A stretch of 30,471 bases of DNA from Chara braunii (GCA_003427395.1 BFEA01000012.1:3464803-3495273), one strand, 5' to 3'. Shown: positions 18,219-28,217, counted from the first letter of the stretch. Numbers and translations are program-made. Notes: generated by a model from the letters alone, not told the origin.

Positions 18219-18640
18219 CTAACTACCTATAATCAGCAATGTAGCAGCATAGCATAAGGCGAGCGTTGAGAGGGTAAAGGCAAGGAGAAAACGCTTTAGT
18301 CGGACGTTCTGGGTCGTCAGTCCGGCAATCCTTTCCTTTAGAAAGTTCCTGTGTCGGTTCATGTCCGCATAGAGAACCGCCCTGTGTGCCTGCTGGAGTT
18401 TCTCAAAGTTATCAATTACTGTGTCATGTCAGGACTTGAGTCTACGTAATATACTCCCAGCCCAGATACGTGGGTTTGAGTCCGATTGCGAGAACCCCAC
18501 TATCTCCTCCTCCTCCTCCCTTAGGATAGTAATAAAGATCTGGTTACTTCTCTCGATAAGAACTTCGCAGAGATTTTCCAACTCCCTTTCGGATGCGACC
18601 AGTCGGTGGGCATGCTCTCGAATACAAACTTCAGAAGTTG
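18219..18640 (-). pseudogene. Coiled-coil ORF with C-terminal membrane segment, one frameshift
   Basis: The upstream frame (18640-18429) reads HRLVASERELENLCEVLIER and ends RIWAGSILRRLKS at a TGA. A different phase then continues DTVIDNFEKLQQAHRAVLYA, NFLKERIAGLTTQNVRLKRF and a hydrophobic end LLAFTLSTLALCYAATLLII before a TAG at 18219-18221. Together this is a helical, probably coiled-coil protein with a single C-terminal membrane segment. That organisation is seen in tail-anchored proteins and some virus-like structural proteins. The N-terminus is lost in (GA)n. The function is unknown. Confidence 0.45.
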
Positions 18641-18642
<2 letters not shown>

Positions 18643-18713
<71 letters not shown>

Positions 18714-18790
18714 GCGAGGGGATGAGAGGAAAGGAAAAACGAGAGAAGAGGAGAAGAGAGGAGGGGAGAGGAGAGGAGAGAGAAGGGGAG
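18643..18790 (+). repeat. (GA)n / purine microsatellite
   Basis: GA repeats to about 18710, then GGGA/GAGGA purine runs. Confidence 0.95.
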
Positions 18791-18863
18791 AGAGAAAGAA
18801 TGAGATCCTTACAGCAGCACCTACATATATATACATGTGTATGTGTGCGCAGACATATATATA

Positions 18864-19622
18864 TAGGGTTGCCGACGATCGGGACAGGCCGAACGCCCGA
18901 ACGTTCGGCACCCCCTCTCGACGCGTTGGGCCGTTCGGCCGAAGGCTGACCCCCCCCCAAAAAAAAACAAAAAAACAAAAACTAATTCTAAAAAATCTGA
19001 AAACAATATATGTTATGCAGAAGAATAAACTGAACAACATTTGCCTCAACGTTACATCCATATTCTTTACCAAATGTGAAATAAAAATCAAATACTAATA
19101 ATAAATAATAATAATGAAAATTAGAAAAAATAAAACGAGAATGAAATTATTGAGTGGGCGAGCACGTTTTTGACAGCGCCATCTTTGGCATTTTTTTTTT
19201 TTTTTTGGCTGTGACAAATGCTATGAAAAATTTTGTATGTGTATCTAACATAATAGAGAATCTACAAATAAAGTTTTAAAAAATAATAAATTGTTTCATG
19301 TCTTGAAATAAAGGAAAAACAAAAAGTGAAAAGAGAAAAAAAACAAATTAGTGAGTGGGCAAACAAGTTTTGACACCACCATTTTGCCAATTTTTCATTT
19401 TTATTTGGCTGAACATAATGGCTTCAAAATTTAGAGGGAGATACATTGCATCACAAAAAACTCACAGAAAAAACTTCAGAAAAAAAATATTATATTTAGG
19501 TTCCAAAATAGTTTTTTGCGGGGTCCGAACCCCTTCAAGTTCGGGCCCCGTACGGGGACCCGAACGCCCGAACGTTCGGGGGTCAGCTAAGGGGCCTCCG
19601 TACGTTCGGCCTGACAACCCTG
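18864..19622. mobile_element. hAT-like non-autonomous element 1
   Basis: The left end reads TAGGGTTGCC... GACAGGCCGAACG; the right end read inward on the opposite strand is CAGGGTTGTCAGGCCGAACG. CAGGG-type ends are typical of hAT elements. It sits in (TA)n, and the 8 bases on each side are TATATATA, compatible with an 8-bp target duplication but not proof in a microsatellite. The inside is AT-rich and non-coding. It has two internal direct repeats (about 19148 and 19346) each with GCACGTTTTTGACA-like, CCATCTTT and TTTGGCT. Confidence 0.65.
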
Positions 19623-19651
19623 TATATATATATATGCAGTTATGTTTGTGA

Positions 19652-19682
<31 letters not shown>

Positions 19683-19685
<3 letters not shown>

Positions 19686-20388
19686 GGTTGCCGGCGTTCT
19701 GCCGTTCGGGCCGAACGTGGAAATAAATAAATAAATAAATAAAATAAAATGTTTTCAAAAAATTCCGAAAACAAAATATGTTATGGAGAAAAATAAATTT
19801 AACAACATTTGTCAGGGCTCTACATCCAAATTCTTTACCAAATTTGAATTAAAGAACAAATACAAAAAATAAACACTATGATAAAAATAAGAAAAAATAA
19901 AAAAAGAATTAAAATGAGTGTGTGCCAGCACCTTTTCGACACCGCCATCTTTGTCGATTTTTAATTATTGTTTGGCATTGACAAATGCCTTAAAAACTTA
20001 CAGATATGTAGTTTACATAATCAATGACTCATTAAAAAATGTTCAAAAAATAATAAAAGTTTTTAGGCCCCAAAATAAAGTGAAAACAAAAGGTTAAAAG
20101 TAAAAAAAAAACAAAATAGTGACTGGACGAGCACGTTTTGGCACCCTATCTTTGACGACTTTTAATGTTTTTTTGGCTTAGCAGAATGGCTTCAAAAGTT
20201 ATAGGCTTGTAGGTTACATCACAGAGAACTCACAAAAAACAATTCAGAAAAAAACTTATTTTTAGGCACAAAAAGTTTTTTTGGCGGGGGCTGAACCTGG
20301 AGGTGTTCGGCCCCCGAACGGGACCTTGAACGCCCGAACGTTCGGGGGCCAGCCCGCAGGCCCCCGAACGTTCGGTCAGGTAACCTTG
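19683..20388. mobile_element. hAT-like non-autonomous element 2
   Basis: The left end is CAGGGTTGCC and the right end on the opposite strand is CAAGGTTACCTGACCG, with flanks TATATATA and TGTATATA. It shares the interior of element 1 throughout, for example AACAACATTTG, ATTCTTTACCAAAT and the GCACGTTTTGGCACC-type internal repeats (about 19916 and 20126). Both carry CGCCCGAACGTTCGG near the right end. It lies 60 bp from element 1. Confidence 0.65.
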
Positions 20389-20390
20389 TG

Positions 20391-20447
<57 letters not shown>
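20389..20447 (+). repeat. (TA)n(TG)n microsatellite
   Basis: A short TA run becomes a long TG run immediately right of the second hAT-like element. Confidence 0.95.
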
Positions 20448-20449
<2 letters not shown>

Positions 20450-20489
20450 CTATATGCATGTGCATGTGTATGGCCACTGTTTGAACCAC

Positions 20490-20894
20490 TTAGAACTTAA
20501 ATTTGTGTTTCTTGGTCAAGTTGCTTGTGCCCGTGGTGCCGTCTGCGTGGCTATCAGTTATGATCACAGATTGCTGACTGCCGGTAGCACTGGCGGGACT
20601 TGAAGAAGAGCCGCCCACGGGGGATGCTGTAATTAAGAACGAATTCAGCAAGGTCTGCTGTCGGGGAGATACCGAGTTGACGTTCTTGCCCCTGGCCCCA
20701 TTAGAGGATCTGTTCTTCCTCTTTTTGGGGTTCGGAAGTTCTGAAGCAGGAAGTCCAGGGGTGATCCGAGTGGGGAGGATCAGGTTAGCCAGGATTCTAG
20801 GGCAGGCATGGGTCTTGAACGTACTACCGGTGAGGGCATCGACAGTCATTAGCTCTGGATTGCGCTCGAGATTGCGCAGGACTGTCAACATCAC
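20490..20894 (-). CDS. C-terminal part of the element's Gag-like ORF, basic and Ser-rich
   Basis: The frame reads LTVLRNLERNPELMTVDALT, THACPRILANLILPTRITPG, then a basic motif PNPKKRKNR that resembles a nuclear localisation signal, then Ser/Thr/Gly-rich sequence. It overlaps the stop of the preceding ORF (20891-21151) and its frame extends upstream past the listed start, so a frameshift has separated the two. The role is inferred as nucleic-acid-binding from position and composition only. No homologue is recognised. Confidence 0.4.
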   Translation of the reverse strand: MMLTVLRNLERNPELMTVDALTGSTFKTHACPRILANLILPTRITPGLPASELPNPKKRKNRSSNGARGKNVNSVSPRQQTLLNSFLITASPVGGSSSSPASATGSQQSVIITDSHADGTTGTSNLTKKHKFKF

Positions 20895-21220
20895 CTCGAA
20901 CCAGCTTCTGGTTTCACGATCTCTGGCTTCGTTGGCTTCGCCAGGAGGAACCAGATAGCATGATCGAACCAGATCGGTCCACCATTACATGTATGAGCGT
21001 TCCTATACCCACATCTACATTTCAGGTACGGGCGCCCCACGTTCCAGACTTTACGCAAATTTCGGACATCCAGGCTAAGAGACGAGGTAATCATCTTTTG
21101 CATGACCACCGGGTTAGCGTAGACGCACTTAGTGGGATCCAGCTCACTCATCGTAGGAAATGTAAGCTTCCCACCAAAGTGCAGAGTGTTATTAGCATAG
21201 TCCAGGATTCCGGCCAGGGC
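20891..21220 (-). CDS. Middle part of the element's Gag-like ORF
   Basis: The phase is open from about 21220 and passes through GILDYANNTLHFGGKLTFPT to the Met at 21151. It continues KCVYANPVVMQKMITSSLSL, VRNLRKVWNVGRPYLKCRCG and NAHTCNGGPIWFDHAIWFLL to the stop. The Cys/His pattern C-x-C...H-x-C is suggestive but not a canonical zinc knuckle. Upstream a TAA in the same phase separates it from the coiled-coil part. Confidence 0.4.
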   Translation of the reverse strand, partial: ALAGILDYANNTLHFGGKLTFPTMSELDPTKCVYANPVVMQKMITSSLSLDVRNLRKVWNVGRPYLKCRCGYRNAHTCNGGPIWFDHAIWFLLAKPTKPEIVKPEAGSR

Positions 21221-21385
21221 CTTCCTCCGACATTATATGCTATATCCAAAACGTACAAAATTTCGTAAATATCAGAAAGGAAGAAGCAAAGGCTCCCACG
21301 CGGCGGCACAACTGATGGGGGCCAGGTAATTGAAACCACCTTGTGCCCACACCCTATCCTGTTGCCGTCTGGCTTTTTCCTCCAC

Positions 21386-22020
21386 CTAGACGGCTTTTTC
21401 CTCCACCCACTGAGCTGAGGCGATAGGAACAAAACCATTATTCCTGTTTCGCCCAGCTTCCAACCCTTCGCCACCCGGTGGAGGCGGAGGTGGAGTTTGG
21501 TTGTCCAGTAACCGTCTCAGTTCCTCCTCCTCATCCCCCATGATCCCCATGAGCGCCTGGTCATATCCATCCCCGTTCATTCTCTTATCATCTACCACCG
21601 ACTCCCTCTCAACATCCCAGATCCTTTTAAGGGTCTCTTCAAGCTTCGTGGTTCTCTCCAGCAGCTCATCGCGTTCCCTTATTGTGTTTCTTTTTTTATC
21701 CTCCGCCTTAGTTATATGCCCGTTTAAGATGAGGTCCATGCGATGCCTCTCATGCTCATAGGTCCAGGCTAGATCCGCCCAATCGTTAAAAAGAAGGGTC
21801 TCGGTGATGAGAGGAAACAATCCTTCTGTACCCTTCTGGCCGACCATAGTCGTTACCGAAGGGTGGATAACATTGATGAGGGATTGGGTAGGTTTAGAGT
21901 ATGGGCCCAGATCCGCGAGAAAGGGATTCCTATCAATGGTTTTTGTCCACCAACCGCCAACTGGGTCCTTATCATGCTGGGGTTCCTAGTCGGGATTAGC
22001 CCATGAATCAAACGAAGGGG
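21386..22020 (-). pseudogene. N-terminal coiled-coil part of the element's Gag-like ORF, frameshifted
   Basis: From 21847 the frame gives LFNDWADLAWTYEHERHRMD, a long predicted coiled coil (KKRNTIRERDELLERTTKLE and following), an acidic stretch and a Pro-rich linker. Upstream coding continues in the same phase for about 20 residues (SLINVIHPSVTTMVGQK) and then switches frame to IPTRNPSMIRTQLAVGGQKP. A 21-bp tandem duplication of CTTTTTCCTCCACC lies at its 3' end near 21370-21410. No family is recognised; self-assembly is suggested by the coiled coil. Confidence 0.4.
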
Positions 22021-22169
22021 TAGGGAAGGAAACGAAGAACAAAAGGAATGAAGAAGGAAGAGGAAAGAAAGCAAACAAAAACTTGAAAGGCAAGCAAGGA
22101 AACATAATTCATAACAAATCAATACAACAATTATTACCCCATAGACCCAAACCAACAAGAGCAAAAACA

Positions 22170-22350
22170 TCCTGGTATGTACGTCATTTCAATTGCATAT
22201 ACGGGTGGATAATAAAGGCAGCCAGGTGGACTTACTACAGTAATCGACCAATGCGACCATTGGTCTGATCCGTCTCCGAGGCGTAGCCAAGGGAGTCAAC
22301 CCTTTGGCAGTAGCTAAAGGGGAAACCCTCCATGTGTGTGTTACAGATAA
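22170..22350. other. Structured spacer between Gag-like region and right terminal repeat
   Basis: It contains a perfect 8-bp hairpin, GACCAATG/CATTGGTC, with a 4-base loop at about 22248-22267, and a looser stem AACCCTTTGG/CTAAAGGGG. In coding orientation this is the 5' leader just inside the upstream terminal repeat. Confidence 0.35.
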
Positions 22351-23907
22351 TCCCACGACGAACTTGTCATGCACTCCACCATTACGGTGATACGCCAGGT
22401 CCGGTCATGTCCCAATCATACCGTTTCCAACAGCCACCAAGCCAGATGTCCCCCAACAATACAGAAATGATGAAGCGGTTGCATCCATGGGTATGGATTC
22501 CACATTCATTCCATTAAAATAGAAAAAAACTTAAATAAGTATACAAATTCAAAATCAAATAGTAAAGTGGGCAAAGGGAGAATAGTGTTCGTACACATAT
22601 TGGATGTGATAGGCAAGGTCGCGAGTAGAAATCATCAGTCACCTAAGAGATGGGAAATGATGGTTGCTTGTTACCTCACCTATCACCGGGGATCAAAAAG
22701 GGATGATGTGAAAAGACTAAGAGGAGAGTAGATAAAGATACAAGAGCAAATCGAGTATTGGTGACACAAATCATAGAAAGTATAGTCCCTAATGAAAACA
22801 ATCGTTTGCCAACATCAAGGTATCCCGTATACTAGAATTATGATTATCAGAAAACAATGAAGAATGATTTAGAGTATCTGCAACAAAAATTAATTAATGG
22901 AGCCAAGATAAGCCAGCCAACTGCAAAGTCCGACATGGCAGAACGTTTGGAAGAAAGCAAGCGGGGCCCCAGTTTGTACTTCAAGGGATGATCAGTGTCG
23001 CGGAAGGGGTGTGGCTCCCCTAAAAGCTTTTTCGTCGTTGTCACTCAACCGGTTCATCATAGGGGTTATTTTCCTGCAAAAAGCACATCCATTACACAGA
23101 CAAACACAGACGGCCATTCCCCATACAACCACAGAAAGAGTAGATCCAAAGACCATATACCGCTCCTAGGCTCCGACGTTATCATGTAAGTCCTCCTCCA
23201 CTGCGGTCGTGAAGTCCCAATCCGCCATAGCTGAACAATCAACTTGCCACGCAGGCTTCGCTCCGTAGAAGAAATTACAATCAATCGTATACAAAACAGA
23301 CTAGCAGTGTACATGCTATAATTGGTAAAAGTTCACGTATATATGGAGATGAAATCAACAAAATAAGACAACAGAAAAAAGCGGGGGAGAAAAGAAAAAC
23401 AATGAGAAAAGAGAATAGTATGGGTAATCCCGAGTGATTCCCCCTTTCGATGGGAACTGAGGGGCTGGGTTCGTCATTATCTAATGAAATTTGGTCCTAT
23501 ATACGTCTAGCTACACGTATCGCTATAGTCACCGAGCCTCGTGCTCAAATGGCTTCGTCCTATGCGCTGTACAGAGTAGATCCTCGTATAGTGGTTGGTA
23601 AGTTGTTTTTGGGGGGGTGGCTCTTGGGACAAGACACTGAATAGGGGGAGGGACGGACGGGTGGGTCCAGGGGTAAGCGCATGAAAAAAGGAGGCTTTGA
23701 CTAAGCAAAAAAAAAAAAAAAAAAAAAAAAACACACAAAACAATGTATCGGTTTAAGATTCGAGAATTTGTTTCGTATCCGCCAGGGAGGCAGAATTCAG
23801 GACTCTTAGTCCTTGTGTCTCATAGTGCTTACCCCGAACCCCGAAAATAAGGGGACACCCGGTAGGAAATGCTGACTTCTTCCTCAGTCTGGTTATTACC
23901 CTGTATA

Positions 23908-23980
<73 letters not shown>
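22351..23980 (-). repeat. Right terminal direct repeat (5' pseudo-LTR in coding orientation)
   Basis: Counterpart of 12914-14640, ungapped. It holds the hammerhead-like motif at 23016-23067, a degraded copy of the short ORF, a long poly(A) at about 23706-23732 and a terminal (TG)n at 23911-23980. It abuts an R1 repeat on its outer side. Confidence 0.85.
23016..23067 (-). ncRNA. Hammerhead ribozyme-like motif, core-mutated copy
   Basis: Same architecture as 13575-13626: stem I CCCCU/AGGGG, GAAA and the AAAGCUUU hairpin. Stem II is better here (GUUG AGUGA CAAC). The first box reads AUGAUGA instead of CUGAUGA, losing the invariant first C, and the next base is A instead of G. It is expected to be inactive. 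Confidence 0.5.
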
Positions 23981-23983
<3 letters not shown>

Positions 23984-24380
23984 AGGGACAGAGAGAAAGA
24001 GAGACCTGCAACATGCAACATGTCAATGGCGGGGAGCACAAGGGCAAAGTAGTAGTAATTTTATTGAAATACAAAGAGTTTTTTTCTTTTCGAAATCCGA
24101 ATAGAAAGGGTAGACGTTGTGATCCAATACAACGTGTACGTTTTCTATTCGAGGAACTCTGCTATTCAAGAAAAGTGGACCCGCACAGTTTCAATTTCGA
24201 AAAAGGACCGCGGCCTCCTCGGCCTCCTACGGACAGCTACCGGTCCTACGAGGTCCCGACCCTTGGAAGGCCCCAAAACCTCAAAATGCCCGCCCTTCCA
24301 ATGACCACCGACGTTGAAATTTGATTGACGTTGAAATATCTCAGGGAGGGAAAATGCAACCTGACGGGTTGCGAATAGTG
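23981..24380 (+). repeat. Dispersed repeat R1, copy 2
   Basis: Aligns with 1-440, beginning CATGCAACATGTCA.TGGCGG and ending ACCTGACGGGTTGCGAAT. It follows directly on the (TG)n end of the right terminal repeat. 24381-24462 shows nothing else. Confidence 0.75.
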
Positions 24381-24462
24381 GGCTTCAGTGTCTTCGACGT
24401 TTGTGTCAAGGTGGTGTATTTTCGACAGCGGGAGACCAGCGCACACGTGGGCTCATAGGGGT

Positions 24463-24540
24463 TATTGTCTACCGCGTGGGCGCTGGAAACACAGGCCTAG
24501 GTTGCCAAAGCAATTAGACTTAGCGCGCGTACAAGGAAGG

Positions 24541-24541
<1 letters not shown>
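24463..24541. repeat. Repeat R3, copy 3
   Basis: ATTGTCTACCGCGTGGGCGC start and AAGCAATTAGACTTAGCGCG end, again leading into (GA)n on the right. Confidence 0.8.

Positions 24542-24606
<65 letters not shown>
24542..24606 (+). repeat. (GA)n microsatellite
   Basis: Pure GA run between R3 and R5. Confidence 0.97.
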
Positions 24607-24611
<5 letters not shown>

Positions 24612-25015
24612 GCTGAATTTTGAAATCGGAATATGGGTCAAATGCGGCTGCGATCTATTTCGCAGTTGGACATATTTTTTTTCATTTATTTAATATTTTT
24701 CCTAGAAAGATTACAACAAAATCTACGGGCACTGCAAGGGTGAAAAATCACTAAAGTTTGAATCCAGATGATGGATGATGGTTCTAGATGAATAAAACCA
24801 ATATTCGGAATTGCCTGAATTGCCTGGGGCCAGTCAGCTCAATGATGATATCTCAAAGTTGTCGCCCTTTTTTTTTTTTTTAAATCACGGAAGTAGAAGT
24901 ACTTCTTCCGTTGGCCCACACATGGCTGAGTGGGCAAAAATGGAATACGGGTCAAATCGGCACGACGATTATCTCATCGTCTTAATGATTTTCGAAAAGT
25001 TTTCTGATTTTTTTG
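24607..25015. repeat. Dispersed repeat R5, second long copy
   Basis: It matches 11910-12190 in order: ATATGGGTCAAAT, GCGGC.GC.ATCTATTTCGC, AAAGATTACAACAAAAT and GGCTGAGTGGGCAAAAATGG. An insertion around 24740-24880 interrupts the alignment. Confidence 0.6.
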
Positions 25016-25835
25016 AAAAAAACACGACCGCCCCCCCAATGGGCATTAAAAAGCAGTCTCTGATGATGTTAATAGGGGGAGGGGTAATCGGGGAGGCACA
25101 ACAAATCAGCGGTACCCTGTTGTTGTGAATTAAGCCGTGAAAAATGACGTTTTCTTTTGCTCTCCGATTGGTAGGTTTTTTTTTTTTTTTTTTTGTTGGG
25201 GNGTTGTGGCTGTCCCAAACATGCGTGAAATCACAACCAAGTTTTTTAGTTTGTGCAATCACACACGTTTCACTCATGGTGAAGGCAAAGACGAATAGCT
25301 TTATCGGTGAAAATTGATTGTGGTTTGGGAGGTGTTTGGGAGGTGTTTGGGAGGTGTTCGGGAGGGGTCGATCCCCTCACCTACAACAAATGGTGTATGG
25401 AGTTATTCTTGCCCTCCTTTGCCAAAGAGAATTTATGTCAGAACAACCGAACAACGGGTACTGCGGCCTATTTCAAGGAAGCGTTTGACTATTGTCAATG
25501 AATATAGTCCATGTGCCCGCTCACATGCAGTCATCTTGACTGCCACAACCATGGTCAGTGAATCATACCCTGACATCTGACACCCCGCCTGGAGCAGACA
25601 CCATCTATGAGAATACCACTTTCTTTTCTTTTTTAACAGTTTTTTCTTCATTTGTTTGGTCATGAAATGTTTTTTTTGCACATATTTTCCCCATTTCACG
25701 ATGCCACCCACCTGTCCCCCACCCGTCCCATACCCGTTACACTAATCCACATACATGGCTACTGGGATCTCGCTCCTGGGCTGGTTAGTCCGATGATAAT
25801 ACCTCAAGGCCATCGCCTTTCTTATACATAATACT
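25016..25835. other. Intergenic; one minisatellite, no gene
   Basis: A 12-bp minisatellite of about four units, GGTGTTTGGGAG, lies at about 25322-25370. A poly(T) with an N at 25202 and short frames without recognisable content make up the rest. Confidence 0.5.
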
Positions 25836-25945
25836 AATAAAAAATTATGGATTCTTGAATTTTCAGATACTTCAGCGAATTTCTCCGAGCACAAAAAATA
25901 CAAAAATTGCCTTTTGCGAAACACCTGATTTGTTGCGCCTTCCCG
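25836..25945. repeat. R5 repeat fragment
   Basis: It shares ATGGATTCT, CTCCGAGCACA.AAAA and TTGC.AAAC.CCT with 12230-12310. Confidence 0.45.
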
Positions 25946-26464
25946 CTGTCGAGTGCATCGGCTCTTGCCTTTTTCACAAAGGCGAGAACCCTCCCGACCA
26001 TGTCATGCGGGAGTAAACAAAATAAATTAAAGACAACTCGAAAACAACGAATAAGTAAATCCCACGATGTCGAGCACATTAGTCCCACGCCACGCAGGGC
26101 GGGACCCTTCCAACCGCGTCGCACAGGAGTTGAGTCTACCTCGTCGCGATACACATGGAGCTTCCGTAAGCCGCTCCAGCCGAGTACGCCAGCCATACCT
26201 CTCGTGAGCCCCTACAACAAGATAGGGCCAACGCGAGGCATGACTTACCTCCACCTTACAGGAGTTGTCACCTCCCTTCGGTGGGCGTATCCCCGCTGAG
26301 CTACTAGTCCACAGTACGAAAGTTAATCAGTTGTAATCGCAGAGGTGGAACGGCCGAGGGTGTTTCTCGTTCGCTGTAGCATAGGGGGTACGCGCGGTTT
26401 TACGCCTCTATCGGACCCACACGCAAACCGACGCACTGGGGGGCTGAAGTCCTAAGCGCGACTC
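25946..26464. other. Intergenic, no supported gene
   Basis: On the minus strand near 26278-26300 a stretch GTAGCTCAGCGGGG resembles a tRNA A box, but no matching T-arm or cloverleaf follows. Nothing else is recognisable. Confidence 0.4.
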
Positions 26465-26544
26465 GTCATCGTCAACGAGTGTCAGAGAGGCCCGCAAGTG
26501 CTGCCAGCTGCCAACACTTTGACAAACGTATCTTGTCACCCCAC

Positions 26545-26612
26545 CAGTGCTAGTGCTGCTGATTAGAGCAGACACCACTAACACCTGGGGAGAGGCTCCA
26601 TCCATTGGTGGG
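26545..26612 (+). repeat. R4 repeat fragment inside the pseudogene
   Basis: CAGTGCTAGTGCTGCTGATTAGAGC-like start and ATCCATTGGTGGGGAGC end match R4 at 7903 and 30147. The parent gene has no such sequence at the equivalent point (about 3075), so R4 inserted after the duplication. Confidence 0.6.
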
Positions 26613-26666
26613 GAGCGTCATGAGGTCGCTAGGAGCGCAAAGACGACCTCAGGGTTTATAGGCGGG

Positions 26667-26906
26667 ATTCACAAGATCAAAGTAAGTGGAGGCTGCAGTG
26701 GTGACCGCCGACCATCTTTCGTACTTAGGAGGTAAGGGTGAAGCGTCAGAAGAATACGTAGTAGCTATGGTGGGTGCATTGACACGATTCACAAAATCAA
26801 AGTAAGTGGAGGCTGCAGCGGTGGCCACTGACCAGTGTTTCGACTGAGGAGGTAAGGTTGAAGCGTCAGAAGAATACGCAGTAGCTATGGTGGGTGCATC
26901 GAGGAG
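26667..26906 (-). repeat. 120-bp in-frame tandem duplication in the pseudogene
   Basis: Units 26667-26786 and 26787-26906 share GATTCACAA, AGTAAGTGGAGGCTGCAG and AAGCGTCAGAAGAATACG. Each is 40 codons long (APTIAT.YSSDAS...). The parent has one unit. Confidence 0.85.
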
Positions 26907-27624
26907 GTGCGGTGCGCTTTCGCCGCTCTTATGGGAACAAGGATGAGGGCAATGCTTGTTAGGTTTGACTTTGCACACCATAAATGGCGGCCAAACGATC
27001 CGACAATTGTGGCGACGTTTTTTGTGGCAGATGCACGTGCATGGCTGGAGCTCTTCTGGGGTAAGTAGAGGTGACCCCATGGAGGTGTAGCAGAGGTTCC
27101 ACGGTCCGGATCGCCATCACCATTGTCATTGTCGTGGTTGGCGATGATTGAAGTTGCAGCTGAAAGCGGCAAACGCGGCAATTCGATTGGTGAGTGCCAC
27201 ATAAACGAATCAATTTCCATTATGAGGTGTCAAGGCTGCCACTGCTTCGAAATAAACAAGTACTCGTCTGGATTGAAATTGAGACTGAACGAGTGTCGAG
27301 AGTGGCCCTGGTTGTCAAGAAACACAAAACCGTTAAGACCACAACGGTCCTCTGTCATGAGCATCTTCTACCAACACATTGGAAGAAGGTCGAGGTCCAT
27401 TCTCACGCGATCCCTGTAATCATTCGATTTCGCAGTAGAAGAGTTGGCCATGCCGCAAGGGATGATTTCGTCCCCTTTCCGTCGAGTTGGGGAAAGGGCT
27501 CTTCCCCTCTGCGGTGACTCTCCTCACACGAATGGTCGGTTGTTATAGCAATGCACAACAATACACTCTCCCGCCCTCGTCGTCTTGCTCCATCTCCTAC
27601 CACTCCAACTTTTTCTCTTGTCAC

Positions 27625-28217
27625 TTCGAGAGACATTGCGGGGAAGTCGTTTTCCATGTGGACCCCGGACGGAATATGACCAACGCTAAGAAAGATAAGC
27701 GCATATCAAGTATTGCATGAGAGCTACAAGCAGTCATGATCAACTGAGCAGCGACATGGCCGTCATATGGGCAGTTGTTGCGTCCTCACACAATGACCGC
27801 GACAATGCATCTGATGGCATAAAGTTATAGATCACTTACTTATAAGGCCTTTGGGAACCTACTTTCCAGCCGCTGGTGAACCGTGCGACTATAATTTTAA
27901 CATCGGCGCATGGTCCCTTCGAGAGACATTGCAGGGAAGTCGTTTTCTGTGGACCCTGGACGGAATATAACTGACGCTCAAAAAAATAAGCACATGTCAA
28001 GTATTGCATGCAAGCCATGAGCAGTCATGATCAACTGAGCAGCGATGTGGCCGTCATATGGGCATATGGCCAATTGTTGCGTTCTCACACGATGATCGAG
28101 ACAATGCAGACAATGGCATAAAGTTATAGATTACTTACTTACATGGACCTTGGGAACCTACTTTCCAGCCACCCGTGAATCATGCGACTACAATTTTAAC
28201 GTTGGCGCATGGTCCCT
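27625..28217 (-). repeat. 293-bp tandem duplication of the start-codon/upstream region
   Basis: Units 27625-27917 and 27918-28217 both begin TTCGAGAGACATTGC and end GGCGCATGGTCCCT. The unit contains the start codon complement CAT and the upstream flank, so the pseudogene has its presumed promoter region twice. Confidence 0.85.

Larger units (their letters stand above)
12914..23980 (-). mobile_element. Large multi-ORF Penelope-like retroelement with direct terminal repeats (inactive)
   Basis: Two direct repeats (12914-14640 and 22351-23980) enclose about 7.7 kb whose coding capacity is on the minus strand. In the minus direction the order is a Gag-like/coiled-coil region (about 22000-20490), a coiled-coil tail-anchored ORF (18640-18219), an unknown ORF with one TAG (18031-17339), and a reverse transcriptase (16955-14805). 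Penelope-like elements characteristically have terminal repeats called pseudo-LTRs with hammerhead ribozymes (established knowledge), and both repeats here carry a hammerhead-like motif on the coding strand. No GIY-YIG domain is visible, which suggests an endonuclease-lacking subgroup such as Athena/Coprina or the multi-ORF Terminons; this is inference. Multiple stops, frameshifts and nested elements show it is dead. Confidence 0.65.
26465..27636 (-). pseudogene. Decayed paralogue of the 5' part of the membrane-protein gene
   Basis: It corresponds to about the first 355 codons of the ORF at 1040-4093. The start MSLE, SCEESHRRGEE, DSFMWHSPIELPRLPLSAAT, PPWGHLYLPQKSSSHARASA and NKHCPHPC..KSGESAPHLL are all recognisable. 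The frame is broken by several indels (after RGEEP, near MTGIA and near ATKNVAT), and it stops before the first membrane segment. An R4 fragment at 26545-26612 interrupts it. It also has an in-frame 120-bp tandem duplication that the parent lacks. No function is expected. Confidence 0.8.

Noticed and set aside
18429-19098. Long frames on both strands through the (GA)n tract, including Arg-Glu and Leu-Ser runs
   Set aside because: Length comes from the dinucleotide repeat; only the part left of 18640 on the minus strand looks like protein.
26266-26310. tRNA-like or SINE A box on the minus strand (GTAGCTCAGCGGGG)
   Set aside because: No T-arm with GGTTCGA at the right distance and no cloverleaf can be drawn; one short box match is not enough.
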